Shown in pieces: positions 34,529-42,507 of a DNA stretch of 64,000 nucleotides. Position 1 is the stretch's first letter. Each line of letters begins with the position of its first letter. The notes below the pieces were generated by a model. It made no database searches. It was not told the DNA's origin and saw nothing but the letters and a program-made list of their open reading frames with translations. This DNA comes from Ktedonobacter sp. SOSP1-85 (GTDB taxonomy: Bacteria; Chloroflexota; Ktedonobacteria; Ktedonobacterales; Ktedonobacteraceae), in assembly GCF_016587415.1 (NCBI RefSeq), contig NZ_BNJI01000001.1, forward strand, positions 2,705,501 to 2,769,500. The letters run 5' to 3'. A program made the position numbers and the translations under genes.

Positions 34529-36148
34529 TCATAAATCGCGCGGTAGCGCGTTCCTTCTAACCCTCTCCCTCCAGCACACACTCTCAAACTCAGGCAAAGC
34601 CACCGACCAGTAGGCCGCGCCACTGCGTTTATCTGACTCACCTTTGACCAGGTGCAGGCCACTTTCATCAAACTGGGTGCCAACCCGGTAGGAAAGGGCC
34701 TTCCCCAGCCGCCGCCGAAAGTCGCCTTTCTGAATGTCCGTCAGGTCATCCGGCAAGGCGTTGTAGAGGCCGACCAGCGTACTATCGACCTCATCAAGGG
34801 TAGAGCCTGTCTTGATATCCTTGGCAAGCACCGACACCATAATCTGGTTGTGGTGGTAGTGAGCAAGCCAGGCATGAAGGAAGGCCGCCCACTGGAGGGC
34901 GTCTTCATCCTGCTCTTGTAGGGCCTGCGCATTGCCTAAGAAGTCGCTGACGGACCCATACTCAAGAATGCCGCCAATGGTGTTGACCCAGGCCTGGAAA
35001 CTGCCCATCTTGATAGGCTCGCTCATAGATGGTTTCCCGGCATCGTACCAGGCCGTAACCAGAGTGAGCAGGGCCGCGATAATCTCCCCACGATGAGCAG
35101 GTATCCAGGCCTCTAGATCATGCTTAAAGCCGCCACGCGTCCAGGGCTTGGCGGTACGGGCGTCCATGCGTATCCAGTAGCAGCGTCGCGGCAAGTCGCC
35201 GCCCAGCTGGATATTGTTTCCTGTCGCCATCCAGGTTGCGCACTGGGCATAGACGCCGTTACGACTTTCACCCAGGATGCGTTCCTTGACGGTGTGAGAC
35301 GTGAGCGCTGAATCCAGGCTAGCAGATTGCAGCCTGGCCTTGATATTGTCAATGGTGATAATGGTTGCACCCTCAGCCAGGGTGGAGGCAATCCGCTTGC
35401 GCCATTCGTTATCGTCATAGGGCGCTGTCATCATGGAGGCCTTACGCCCGGTCGCGATCAGGGCCACGGTTTCAGCTAAGAGGCTTTTTCCGGTGCCTGG
35501 TCGCGTGGCATCGATGAGGGCAAGCGGGACGTGTCCATCAATGGCGTGGCGGATCAGGGGTGTGAGCAAGAGCGCAACCGTGTTAGCATAACTGGCCTGA
35601 TTCTCAAAGGGGAATTGCCCTATCACCTCGTCAATAAGCAGCAGCGCGTTCACAATGTCCTCATCCGTGGGATGCTCAGGAATGGGCGGGATATGCAGCC
35701 TGGACACGGGCGCGTAGTAGAGCCGTGTCCGCTCGTCATAGCCAGGGGTGGCAATAAGCGTCCCATCAGGGCGAATGACAGGGAATTCAATAATGCTGTC
35801 CAGGGGCGGGAACGGCCAATTCCCCAGGGTAAGAATATCCTTGACCATCGCGTCAGGTGGTGGGCAATGCATCGGGCCTTTGACCGTGACCTTGACAAAG
35901 TTCATGGTCCGTGCGAGCATACCCTTTAAGGTGGTTTCCGTGAGCGCTTCAATACAAGGGGTGTCGTCTTCCTTGCGTTGGATGCGTACCAGCTGGCCGT
36001 GTCGCACATAGATGGCCGTCTGTGTGCTGACTAGGTGAGCTATGGCATCCGCGGAGAGTTCGCGCCAGGGGCGGTTCGAGACGAGCACCCCTGGCAACCC
36101 ATCTGCTTGAAGCATTTTCGCAAATGCCGCTGCAAGTTCTTCATCCAA
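34529..36148 (-). CDS. SF3/D5-like helicase ATPase of the element
   Basis: 539 residues. The central P-loop is LIDATRPGTGKSLLAETVAL (about residues 215-235), Walker B is TIITIDNIKA, and the sensor-type segment is ATWMATGNNIQLGGDLPRRCYWIRMD, a pattern of phage and plasmid replication helicases (D5/VapE-like). The N-terminal 130 residues (AIYVRHGQLVRIQRKEDDTPCIEALTE...) form a separate domain. The C-terminal 150 residues include a winged-helix-like part with YRVGTQFDESGLHLVK. Together with the primase it probably makes the replisome of the element. Long for the class, without visible break. Confidence 0.75.
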   Translation of the reverse strand: MDEELAAAFAKMLQADGLPGVLVSNRPWRELSADAIAHLVSTQTAIYVRHGQLVRIQRKEDDTPCIEALTETTLKGMLARTMNFVKVTVKGPMHCPPPDAMVKDILTLGNWPFPPLDSIIEFPVIRPDGTLIATPGYDERTRLYYAPVSRLHIPPIPEHPTDEDIVNALLLIDEVIGQFPFENQASYANTVALLLTPLIRHAIDGHVPLALIDATRPGTGKSLLAETVALIATGRKASMMTAPYDDNEWRKRIASTLAEGATIITIDNIKARLQSASLDSALTSHTVKERILGESRNGVYAQCATWMATGNNIQLGGDLPRRCYWIRMDARTAKPWTRGGFKHDLEAWIPAHRGEIIAALLTLVTAWYDAGKPSMSEPIKMGSFQAWVNTIGGILEYGSVSDFLGNAQALQEQDEDALQWAAFLHAWLAHYHHNQIMVSVLAKDIKTGSTLDEVDSTLVGLYNALPDDLTDIQKGDFRRRLGKALSYRVGTQFDESGLHLVKGESDKRSGAAYWSVALPEFESVCWRERVRRNALPRDL

Positions 36149-36192
36149 GTGTTATTTCCTCCTCGGACTTTTCTTTCCCTACAAATGACAAA

Positions 36193-36218
36193 ATCCTTCT
36201 AGCAGGTGCTAGAAGGAT
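36193..36218. terminator. 12-bp hairpin upstream of the helicase gene
   Basis: atccttctagca (36193-36204) and its complement (36207-36218), loop gg. The rest of 36149-36536 holds the promoter module of the next gene and no supportable gene. Confidence 0.6.
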
Positions 36219-36389
36219 GGATAAAAAGAGAGGCGCGTGTTACTAGATCGCGCCCCCAAGTTCTTTCTCCTCACGCACAAAATGAAGTACACGAGATAGT
36301 AAATAGCCATAGTACACTGCTCGGCGTGGCTTCTGGCACACACGGTCGACAATATGCCTATGAGGTGTGCTGAAGAGTACACAGCCAAT

Positions 36390-36439
36390 TCCACTTTGTT
36401 TGCAGATACACATGAATCAGTTTTTGAGGAAGTTATACT
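36390..36439 (+). promoter_or_regulatory. promoter module of exported repeat protein A
   Basis: The box tccactttgtttgcagataca ends at 36410, and 23 nt later comes TATACT (36434-36439). The block atcagtttttgaggaagttatact between them is conserved upstream of all three paralogues. No -35 consensus; the box lies where a -35 would be, so an activator is likely. Confidence 0.55.
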
Positions 36440-36536
36440 AGTAAGGGAACGGGTATGTCCCTGGTTAATCTGGTGCATACGTGTTTCTTGGAAAGAAAAG
36501 GAACGCTTTTTGACTGGGGCGAGGTAGGAGTGTAGA

Positions 36537-37319
36537 ATGCTTCATTCTTTCATAAAAAAGGGTATGCTCCTCATTGGTGCAATCCTGGTAATATCACTGT
36601 TGCTTTTGTGGGGCAGGCCATCAACTACGTTCGCTGCTTCCAGGCAGACGACAGTCGCCACGAGCCCCAAAGAAACAATCTCTTCCTTGGCAAAAACACG
36701 CAATATAATAAAGGATGGCCATAGGTACCACCTCTCGAAGTTCCCAAATCGGATCAATTCTCAGGTGAACAATCAATACAAAGAGGGAAACGGCAACAAT
36801 AGTAATAACAGTTACTACTTTGGAGTTGATCAAGGCAATAGCGGGAATTCGGGATATAATGCGGGCAACAACCAGGACAATGCCAGCAACAGTGGGAACC
36901 AGGTCAACAATCAGAAAAGTATTATTGGAACCCAGATCAATAGACAAGTGATCCGCCAAGGAAGCGGCAGCAACAATAATAACAGCTACTACTGGGGAGT
37001 TGACCAGGGCAACAGCGGGAATCAGGGATATAACGTGGGCAACAATCAGGACAACGCCAGCAACAGTGGGAACCAGGTCAACAATCAGGCAAACGCTATT
37101 GGAAAGCAATTGAATGCTGCGGGAAGCAAGGTGAACAATCAGGGGAACACGATTGGCTATCAGGAAAATCATAACACGTACAACTTGCTCCCCGACCTCC
37201 TTCATGCTCTGGGAAGCAAGGGGAATAATCAGGAAAACACCGTTGGGCATCAAGTCAATCATAACACGTACAACCTGCTCCCCAACCTGCCTCTTTTGGA
37301 ACTGACCACACAGCGTTAG
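36537..37319 (+). CDS. exported Asn/Gly/Gln-rich repeat protein A
   Basis: 260 residues, GGAG 6 nt before the ATG. Residues 1-33 are a signal peptide ending STTFA-AS. A linker with Ser/Thr/Lys follows. Two copies of a unit of about 37 residues (NNSYY.GVDQGNSGN.GYN.GNNQDNASNSGNQVNNQ) occupy the middle. The end has two copies of GNT.G.Q.NHNTYNLLP (about 30 residues each). The repeats are aromatic- and amide-rich, as in beta-solenoid or amyloid-type proteins; that is inference. It is the longest and, I think, the ancestral-like member of three tandem paralogues. Confidence 0.8.
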   Translation: MLHSFIKKGMLLIGAILVISLLLLWGRPSTTFAASRQTTVATSPKETISSLAKTRNIIKDGHRYHLSKFPNRINSQVNNQYKEGNGNNSNNSYYFGVDQGNSGNSGYNAGNNQDNASNSGNQVNNQKSIIGTQINRQVIRQGSGSNNNNSYYWGVDQGNSGNQGYNVGNNQDNASNSGNQVNNQANAIGKQLNAAGSKVNNQGNTIGYQENHNTYNLLPDLLHALGSKGNNQENTVGHQVNHNTYNLLPNLPLLELTTQR

Positions 37320-37440
37320 AAATGGGAAAAGCCTGTAGAGCGCCTGCTATGAGGGCTGCCAAAACGGTAAGGGAAAACGTGTCGCGTTCGTCAACGTAAC
37401 GGGGTGTTATGACAGCCGATCGTCTATGTATCTGAACTGA

Positions 37441-37477
37441 AAAAACGAGATAGGAACGTTTTTCCTATCTCGTTTTT
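37441..37477. terminator. 15-bp hairpin after protein A
   Basis: Arms 37441-37455 (aaaaacgagatagga) and 37463-37477, with A/T ends that give a T-run in both directions. Confidence 0.85.
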
Positions 37478-37511
37478 GGTGCGCGACTGAGAATGTGGCG
37501 TACGTTTACCC

Positions 37512-37561
37512 CCCATGTCGTTTGCAGGTGCAAATGGATCAGTTTTTGAGGAAGTTATACT
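37512..37561 (+). promoter_or_regulatory. promoter module of exported repeat protein B
   Basis: The same arrangement as upstream of protein A: box ccatgtcgtttgcaggtgca (ends 37532), 23 nt, TATACT (37556-37561), and a conserved leader with acgtgtttcttgga. Confidence 0.55.
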
Positions 37562-37661
37562 GGTCATAGTGGAGAGTATCCTGGCGAACCCGGTGCGTAC
37601 GTGTTTCTTGGAAAAGAAAAGGAAAGTTTATTGTCTGGCGCCAGGAAGGGAGGAGAGTGTG

Positions 37662-38210
37662 ATGGTTTCTTCTTTCAAAAAAAAGTGCGTGATCCTCATT
37701 GGTACAAGCCTGATTATCTCGCTGTTGTTGTTAACAGGTATGCCACCAGCGGCGTTTGCCTCTTCCAAGCGGGCAACAGTCGCCATGAACCCCAAAGGGG
37801 CAACCGTTTCCTTAGCAAAGACAGGCAATGCAACAAAGAATGGCTATGGGTACACTCCCTCGTATTTCCCGAATGGGAACAATTACCAGGTGAACAAGCA
37901 GTACAAAAAGGGAAACAACTACGACAGTTATAACAGTTACTACTGGGGGAACCACCAGGGCAACCCTGGGAATTCGGGGTATAATGCGGGCTTCAACCGG
38001 GACAATGGCAGCAACAGCGGGAACCAGAAGAGCAGTATCAAGGACACGTTTAGAAACGAGATAAACAAACAAGTGATCGGTCCAGGAGGCGCTGACAATG
38101 GGAACAGCTATTACTGGGGAGTTGATCAGGGAAACACTGGGAATACGGGATATAACGTGGGCTACAATCAGAACGACTACAGCAACTATGGGAACCAGAT
38201 AAACAATTAG
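37662..38210 (+). CDS. exported Asn/Gly-rich repeat protein B
   Basis: 182 residues from the ATG at 37662 (GGGAGGAG upstream; the frame is open 49 codons earlier through the promoter). Signal peptide ends PPAAFA-SS. A conserved linker (AMNPKGATVSLAKTGNATKNGYGYTPS) and two repeat units (NSYYWGNHQGNPGNSGYNAGFNRDNGSNSGNQ and NSYYWGVDQGNTGNTGYNVGYNQNDYSNYGNQINN) follow. It stops at a TAG where protein A has a CAG, and the downstream DNA still resembles the C-terminal repeats of A. It is therefore a shortened paralogue. Confidence 0.8.
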   Translation: MVSSFKKKCVILIGTSLIISLLLLTGMPPAAFASSKRATVAMNPKGATVSLAKTGNATKNGYGYTPSYFPNGNNYQVNKQYKKGNNYDSYNSYYWGNHQGNPGNSGYNAGFNRDNGSNSGNQKSSIKDTFRNEINKQVIGPGGADNGNSYYWGVDQGNTGNTGYNVGYNQNDYSNYGNQINN

Positions 38211-38279
38211 AGAAATGCTATGAAGATGTCGTTTCACATTCCGGGGTAATTAGTAATTAGGGGAACACCATTGTAAAGG

Positions 38280-38315
38280 AGCCAGCCCTTATAGCACTTG
38301 CTATAAGGGCTGGCT
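38280..38315. terminator. 17-bp hairpin after protein B
   Basis: Arms 38280-38296 (agccagcccttatagca) and 38299-38315, loop ct. The same cccttatagca core occurs in the hairpin after protein C. Confidence 0.8.
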
Positions 38316-38548
38316 CTATCTACACCAACATGTCAGCCAGGGCAAGTCCATGCTGAATGGGTGTGTCCTGTTTCGATTTCAATATCCGTTTCATACATCT
38401 CCTGCTGAATCATGTCGTGAAGTGCATAGCAATAGTGAGGCTCGATCTGCTAGGCTCGCATCTTCTGAAAGACCTCGATCCGTCGCCAAGAGAGGACGGG
38501 CCGCCATTCAGGCTTGGTGCGCCACTGAGAACCTGACGTAAGCTTTCC

Positions 38549-38640
38549 CCTACTTCGTTTGAAGATTCACCTACTTCGTTTGAAGATTCACCCACTTCGT
38601 TTGTAGATGCAAAGGAATCAGTTTTTGAGGAAGCTACACT
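38549..38640 (+). promoter_or_regulatory. three tandem 21-bp boxes and promoter of protein C
   Basis: Units 38549-38569, 38570-38590 and 38591-38611 (cctacttcgtttgaagattca type). The last ends 23 nt before TACACT (38635-38640), the same spacing as the single box of A and B. Multiplied activator sites are likely. The remaining part of 38316-38548 has no supportable gene. Confidence 0.65.
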
Positions 38641-38740
38641 GATCACTGAGAGAAATTATCCTAGCTACCCGGTGCATAAGTGTTTGTTGAAAACGAAAAG
38701 GAAAGATTTTCGTCTAGCTCCAGAAAGGGAGACCGGTGTG

Positions 38741-39289
38741 ATGATTTCTTCTTGCCAAAAAAAGAGCGTGATCCTCATTGGTACATGCTTAGCAATCTCA
38801 CTGTTGTTGTTAACAGGTATGCCATCAACGGCGTTTGCCTCTTCCAAGCAGACAACAGTCTCCATGAGCCCCAAAGGGGCAACCTCTTCCCAAGCGAAGT
38901 CAGGTAATGCAACAAAGAATGGCTATGGGTACACTCCCTCGAAGCCCTCGAATGGGAAAAATTCTCAGGTGAACACGCAATACAAAGAGGGAAACACCTA
39001 CAACAGTAATAACAGTTCCTATGCAGGAATTAACCAGGGAAACAGCGGGAATCTGGGATATAACCGGGGCTTCAATCAGAACAACAGTAGCAACAGCGGG
39101 AACCAGATAAACAATACCAAGCGCACTTATGGAAACCAGGTGAACACACAAGTGACCCGCTCAAACAATTACAACAGTAATAACAGTTACTATTCAGGAA
39201 CTAACCAGGGAAACAGCGGGAATCTGGGATATAACCGGGGCTTCAATCAGAACAACAGTAGCAACAGCGGGAACCAGATAAACAATTAG
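38741..39289 (+). CDS. exported Asn/Gly-rich repeat protein C
   Basis: 182 residues from ATG 38741 (GGGAGA upstream). Signal peptide ends PSTAFA-SS. Linker SPKGATSSQAKSGNATKNGYGYTPS as in B. Two nearly identical repeat units, NSGNLGYNRGFNQNNSSNSGNQINN, occur twice with only the preceding residues different, so the internal duplication is recent. Like B it ends at TAG in place of the CAG of A, with GNAIKISFTILGSQGNTV readable behind the stop. Confidence 0.8.
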   Translation: MISSCQKKSVILIGTCLAISLLLLTGMPSTAFASSKQTTVSMSPKGATSSQAKSGNATKNGYGYTPSKPSNGKNSQVNTQYKEGNTYNSNNSSYAGINQGNSGNLGYNRGFNQNNSSNSGNQINNTKRTYGNQVNTQVTRSNNYNSNNSYYSGTNQGNSGNLGYNRGFNQNNSSNSGNQINN

Positions 39290-39353
39290 GGGAACGCTAT
39301 TAAGATATCGTTTACCATTCTGGGTAGTCAGGGGAACACCGTTGTAAAGGAAA

Positions 39354-39381
39354 AGCCCTTATAGCAGGTGCTATAAGGGCT
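39354..39381. terminator. 13-bp hairpin after protein C
   Basis: Arms 39354-39366 (agcccttatagca) and 39369-39381, loop gg. It also lies just beyond the stop of the convergent small membrane gene at 39399. Confidence 0.75.
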
Positions 39382-39398
39382 GGTTATACCAATGTTTC

Positions 39399-39635
39399 TT
39401 ACTCATCTCGATAGCGTTTGTACTGAATGGTTGGGGTACGTGAGTCGCGATCATTCAAGATTGTGACCTCTCCATCCTCCTCCAGTTCTTCCCACTCTTC
39501 CGGGGTCGCGGTTAGCGGGATATTGCGTAGTGCCCGCTCGTCTTGCTGTCGCGGCTGAAAGGCGAGAAGAAGACATACAACAATCAGCGCAAGAATGACA
39601 AGAAGCATCATAGTGCTAGACCTCCCTTGCATCAT
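39399..39635 (-). CDS. small single-pass membrane protein
   Basis: 78 residues. An N-terminal hydrophobic helix (TMMLLVILALIVVCLLLAF, about residues 8-26) is followed by a polar, acidic domain with LTATPEEWEELEEDGEVTILND. The start overlaps the end of the upstream gene by 20 bp. No family recognised. It is the last of a chain of four minus-strand genes. Confidence 0.6.
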   Translation of the reverse strand: MMQGRSSTMMLLVILALIVVCLLLAFQPRQQDERALRNIPLTATPEEWEELEEDGEVTILNDRDSRTPTIQYKRYRDE

Positions 39636-39840
39636 GCAGGTAGATTGACGTGGACAGTTTCACAGGGCAAGCACTCTGTTTGATCTGCTGCGCACATGAT
39701 GGACACAGCGAAGAGGACCAGTCAGCAGGGAACGGGCCTGCTGACGTTTTTTTGTACCAGCAGCTAACGCAATGGCGTTGCGCTTGTGTGGGGGCCTGCT
39801 CTAAGAGGCCTTGATAGTGTTGCCACAGACGTTCATTCAT
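39616..39840 (-). CDS. small zinc-ribbon-like protein
   Basis: 74 residues with four cysteines paired as HCVSCWYKK and SLCPSCAQQIKQSAC, which fits a zinc ribbon of the treble-clef kind. The N-terminal helix is NERLWQHYQGLLEQAPTQAQ. It overlaps both neighbours (ATGA with the upstream gene), so it is translated with them. Similar tiny Cys proteins occur in mobile elements; function unknown. Confidence 0.6.
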   Translation of the reverse strand: MNERLWQHYQGLLEQAPTQAQRHCVSCWYKKTSAGPFPADWSSSLCPSCAQQIKQSACPVKLSTSIYLHDAREV

Positions 39841-40145
39841 GGTTTGCGGTCCCCTTCCCTGATCTCGCTGATCAGCCGGTCGAGAAGTGCCAGCAGGTCA
39901 TCCTCTAACACCTGGTCAGCTTCATAGGCCTCGTCTGTTGGGGTATGGGTGCCACGGGCCGCCCTCCGGTCGAGATAGGCCCGTTCCCGTTGCTGCTTGC
40001 GCGCCAACTGGTCGCGTAAGCCCTCTAGCCAGCGTTGGCCCTCTTCAGGCGTCATCAGGTCAAAGGGCTTGCGATACGAAATGGTGGCCTGGGCATTGCT
40101 GCGACCAGGGCCACGGGAGGGGGTACGTCGTGATGTACGAGCCAT
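39837..40145 (-). CDS. small basic, helical protein
   Basis: 102 residues. The Arg/Ser-rich start (MARTSRRTPSRGPGRSNAQ) is followed by FDLMTPEEGQRWLEGLRDQLARKQQRERAYLDRRAARG, a likely coiled coil, and an acidic helix, ADQVLEDDLLALLDRLISEI. It could bind nucleic acid. Its end overlaps the zinc-ribbon gene by ATGA. Not recognised. Confidence 0.6.
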   Translation of the reverse strand: MARTSRRTPSRGPGRSNAQATISYRKPFDLMTPEEGQRWLEGLRDQLARKQQRERAYLDRRAARGTHTPTDEAYEADQVLEDDLLALLDRLISEIREGDRKP

Positions 40146-40148
40146 ACG

Positions 40149-40225
40149 CTATATTTGCCCTCCTCGCCAGCGGATCACGTCGGCCATGACGCTTTGAATG
40201 TAGGCCCCTTCGTCGTTATGGTCTT
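40149..40225 (-). other. frameshifted 3' end of the lysozyme-like gene
   Basis: In the next frame the sequence after KYAPS continues as DHNDEGAYIQSVMADVIRW and ends at TAG 40149-40151, three bases before the next gene. This is the C-terminus I expect for such proteins (YAPS.DNND..AYI). One base appears to be missing near 40224, or a frameshift is programmed there. Confidence 0.7.
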
Positions 40226-40729
40226 GCTGGGGGCATACTTAGGAATGATGGTTGTAACCGTGGTCCGGCCGTCCGCGATGTAGACCGTCTTCATGAGGGC
40301 GTACCAGTCAGCGACACCGGCCCGCCAGGAAGAGTAGGCCCGATACCCGCCGCTCGGGTCGCACCGCCAGCCCTCAGTACAGCGGATATTGCCGATGCTC
40401 AGCGTGACGACCGCGACGCCGCGCAGGCCGAAGGTGCTTTCATGGTGGAAAAAGGCCAGTGCGAACACGGGATCAATCCCATACGTCACGCCCTGGTCAT
40501 ACATGGTTTGCCCGATGCCCTGTGCAGGCGAGCCAGCCACCGCAAGCACGCGATCAATGAACGCCGCTGAGATCGTGGGCGGCCCTGTGATGGTATCCGA
40601 CGTGGGTGTGTTGCTCGTGTGTGATGCGGCATAGGTCGTAGGAATAGTGTTTTGTTGCATACCTGCCCAGGCGTAGACACAACCGCCCGCAACCAGGATG
40701 AGCAAGAGCGTGAGAAGTGTTTTTTGCAT
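40175..40729 (-). CDS. exported lysozyme/glucosaminidase-like protein (frameshifted near its end)
   Basis: 184 residues in the open frame, from the ATG at 40729. An N-terminal hydrophobic segment (TLLTLLLILVAGGCVYAWAG) is a signal peptide or lipoprotein signal (AGGC). The domain has YGIDPVFALAFFHHESTFGLRGVA, with the likely catalytic Glu in HHES, then LSIGNIRCTEGW, GYRAYSSWRAGVADWY and IIPKYAPS. Such domains cleave peptidoglycan. After YAPS the frame departs from the family and ends TITTKGPTFKASWPT. It may serve wall passage during transfer of the element or remodel the surface. Confidence 0.7.
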   Translation of the reverse strand: MQKTLLTLLLILVAGGCVYAWAGMQQNTIPTTYAASHTSNTPTSDTITGPPTISAAFIDRVLAVAGSPAQGIGQTMYDQGVTYGIDPVFALAFFHHESTFGLRGVAVVTLSIGNIRCTEGWRCDPSGGYRAYSSWRAGVADWYALMKTVYIADGRTTVTTIIPKYAPSKTITTKGPTFKASWPT

Positions 40730-40846
40730 GTGGAGATCCTTTCCACAGAAAACCCCACATGGTATACTTGTCCATGTGGGGCAAAGTTTTTCCACAGGCG
40801 GGACCCTCTGACGGAAGTCGCCAAACTACAGTGCAGAGAGCCGCCT

Positions 40847-41413
40847 TTATTTTTTGTCTTCAAGGACGGCGAGCGGCCGCCCTGGTCTCCGTAAGTGGAG
40901 GCGCTTGAGCTTCGCGTGAATACGCCGCTGCGTCGATGCTGGTAAGGTGCGTAAGCGCTCAAAGGCATCAGGGCGACCACACATCAACGCTCCTATCAAA
41001 ATGTTATGGCCATACTGCGTCTTGCGCCATTGCTCGAAACGATCAGCGGTCCGGCCAGCGGCATCAAGCTTCAATGGCTGGAGGGTGTCTCCCTTTAGGC
41101 GGGTGGTCTTTGGCTCGTACCAGTGCATGGTATCAATCGCCAGGACAGGCACCTCCAGGCAAGAATCATGTGTTCCTGCCACAACGCAGGTGATGTGATG
41201 CCGCCAGCGTTCCGTGCAGTTCAATGAGTAGGCATACCAATAGCTGGACCGCGCTAAGATGACAGCGTGATAAACCACACCGCCACGGCTGAGAGAGACG
41301 CTATTGCCGTGAACGGTTCCGTCATGCACCTGGACCCCGAACGCGGTTTGCAGCTGGTAGAGCGTGGCCCACACATCCTCTTGCTTGTAGTGGCTATAGC
41401 GTCTCTCTGGCAT
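40847..41413 (-). CDS. uncharacterised element protein
   Basis: 188 residues. The N-terminal half has alternating beta-type sequence (VWATLYQLQTAFGVQVHDGTVHGNSVSLSRGGVVYHAVILARSSYWYAYSLN), the middle TMHWYEPKTTRLKGDTLQP, and a basic C-terminus (RIHAKLKRLHLRRPGRP). Three cysteines are scattered and no zinc pattern is seen. It starts 3 nt after the end of the membrane/coiled-coil gene, so they form an operon. I do not recognise it. Confidence 0.55.
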   Translation of the reverse strand: MPERRYSHYKQEDVWATLYQLQTAFGVQVHDGTVHGNSVSLSRGGVVYHAVILARSSYWYAYSLNCTERWRHHITCVVAGTHDSCLEVPVLAIDTMHWYEPKTTRLKGDTLQPLKLDAAGRTADRFEQWRKTQYGHNILIGALMCGRPDAFERLRTLPASTQRRIHAKLKRLHLRRPGRPLAVLEDKK

Positions 41414-41416
41414 CGT

Positions 41417-42484
41417 TTAGAGTCCTCCTGTCTCTGGATCATTCAGCTCTCTGACCTCGCCATCTTGCGCTTGTGTCAGTTCCAGGCGTTCATTGACGTT
41501 CTTCAGCACGTTATTCATCACCGCATCAACGGTATTGGTGAACTGGCTCAGGAACTTAACCGCTGATTTACTCATGATCTCCTGCACGTCGCCAGCGATC
41601 TTGGCGTTGCGCTCCTCTGTTTGAATCTGGATTTCGATATTGCGCATGTGCCTATCGGCTTCAGCTTCACGCTGTTTACGGTCGGCTTCTTGCCGTTCCA
41701 TCTCGGCATAGACTTCACCTTTGATCTTTTCCTCTTGCGCGATCTTCTTGAGCGTCATGACGCGCCAGCCAAGGTACTTGGCACATGCCCAATCCGAACC
41801 GATATAGAGGGTAACGCGCCCGATAATAAGCGCGTAGGTGAAGACATCGGCATCGGCTGGATGCCAGATGTGCCGCAAGTAGACGAACTGGCCCAGTGCC
41901 GAGATAGCAGCGAACACATACCAGGTAAGAGACAACCCAGTTACCCACTTGCCTAACTCGGCGTACTCTTGTGAGTGAGGGTCGAGCGTGCGTCTATAGG
42001 CTTCGGAATACTGCCAGACAAAGGTCAAACCAGCAAACACCGCTTCACCCAGGAGTGCAGGCGCGTAGGCGTTCCAACTGGTCTGATTTGTCCAGTCAAA
42101 CGCTTTATTGGTGAAGAGTTGACCCACTTCCGAGGTGGTGAAAATGATAATCCAGAAGGGCGTCACCAGACAGAGGAAATCAAGAAACTTGAGCATCACC
42201 CTGACGTGGAAGTGTTCAACCAGATTGGTTGCCCCCTCCACACGTGCCATGCGTCGTGCTTTTAACTCCTCACGGGTCATGGTGGTTGTGGTCAACGGCA
42301 ATGCAGGATTGCGATGAATGACGGTTTCACCCTCATTGGCGCACTGCCCGTCCTTTGCCTTCTCGGCATTTGCCGTAGAGGGAACAGACGGAACATTCGC
42401 GCTGGTATTGGCTGTGAGTGGGGTTTGAAAAATGGTAAAACCTTTGCCAATCCCTTCTCGAATCGCATCTAATTTTTTCCCCAA
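41417..42484 (-). CDS. membrane protein with C-terminal coiled coil
   Basis: 355 residues. I use the TTG at 42484 because GGAGGG lies 5 nt upstream and the next ATGs are far inside. N-terminal 70 residues polar. Four hydrophobic segments (LKFLDFLCLVTPFWIIIFTTS, ALLGEAVFAGLTFVWQYS, LTWYVFAAISALGQFVYL, VFTYALIIGRVTLYIGS) span residues about 98-230. A long Glu/Arg/Lys coiled coil follows (EEKIKGEVYAEMERQEADRKQREAEADRHMRNI), then helices with SKSAVKFLSQFTNTVDAVMNNVL. It may be a cell-surface or transfer component. Family unknown. Confidence 0.6.
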   Translation of the reverse strand: MGKKLDAIREGIGKGFTIFQTPLTANTSANVPSVPSTANAEKAKDGQCANEGETVIHRNPALPLTTTTMTREELKARRMARVEGATNLVEHFHVRVMLKFLDFLCLVTPFWIIIFTTSEVGQLFTNKAFDWTNQTSWNAYAPALLGEAVFAGLTFVWQYSEAYRRTLDPHSQEYAELGKWVTGLSLTWYVFAAISALGQFVYLRHIWHPADADVFTYALIIGRVTLYIGSDWACAKYLGWRVMTLKKIAQEEKIKGEVYAEMERQEADRKQREAEADRHMRNIEIQIQTEERNAKIAGDVQEIMSKSAVKFLSQFTNTVDAVMNNVLKNVNERLELTQAQDGEVRELNDPETGGL

Positions 42485-42507
42485 GAAAACCCTCCGAGAA
42501 ATTTAAA

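Noticed and set aside
36209..36478. 89-codon minus-strand frame upstream of protein A
   Set aside because: Runs through the promoter module that is repeated upstream of B and C; the shared SSKTDS peptide is explained by that DNA repeat.
38410..38646. 78-codon minus-strand frame with repeated NEVGESS
   Set aside because: The peptide repeat is only the translation of the 21-bp promoter boxes.
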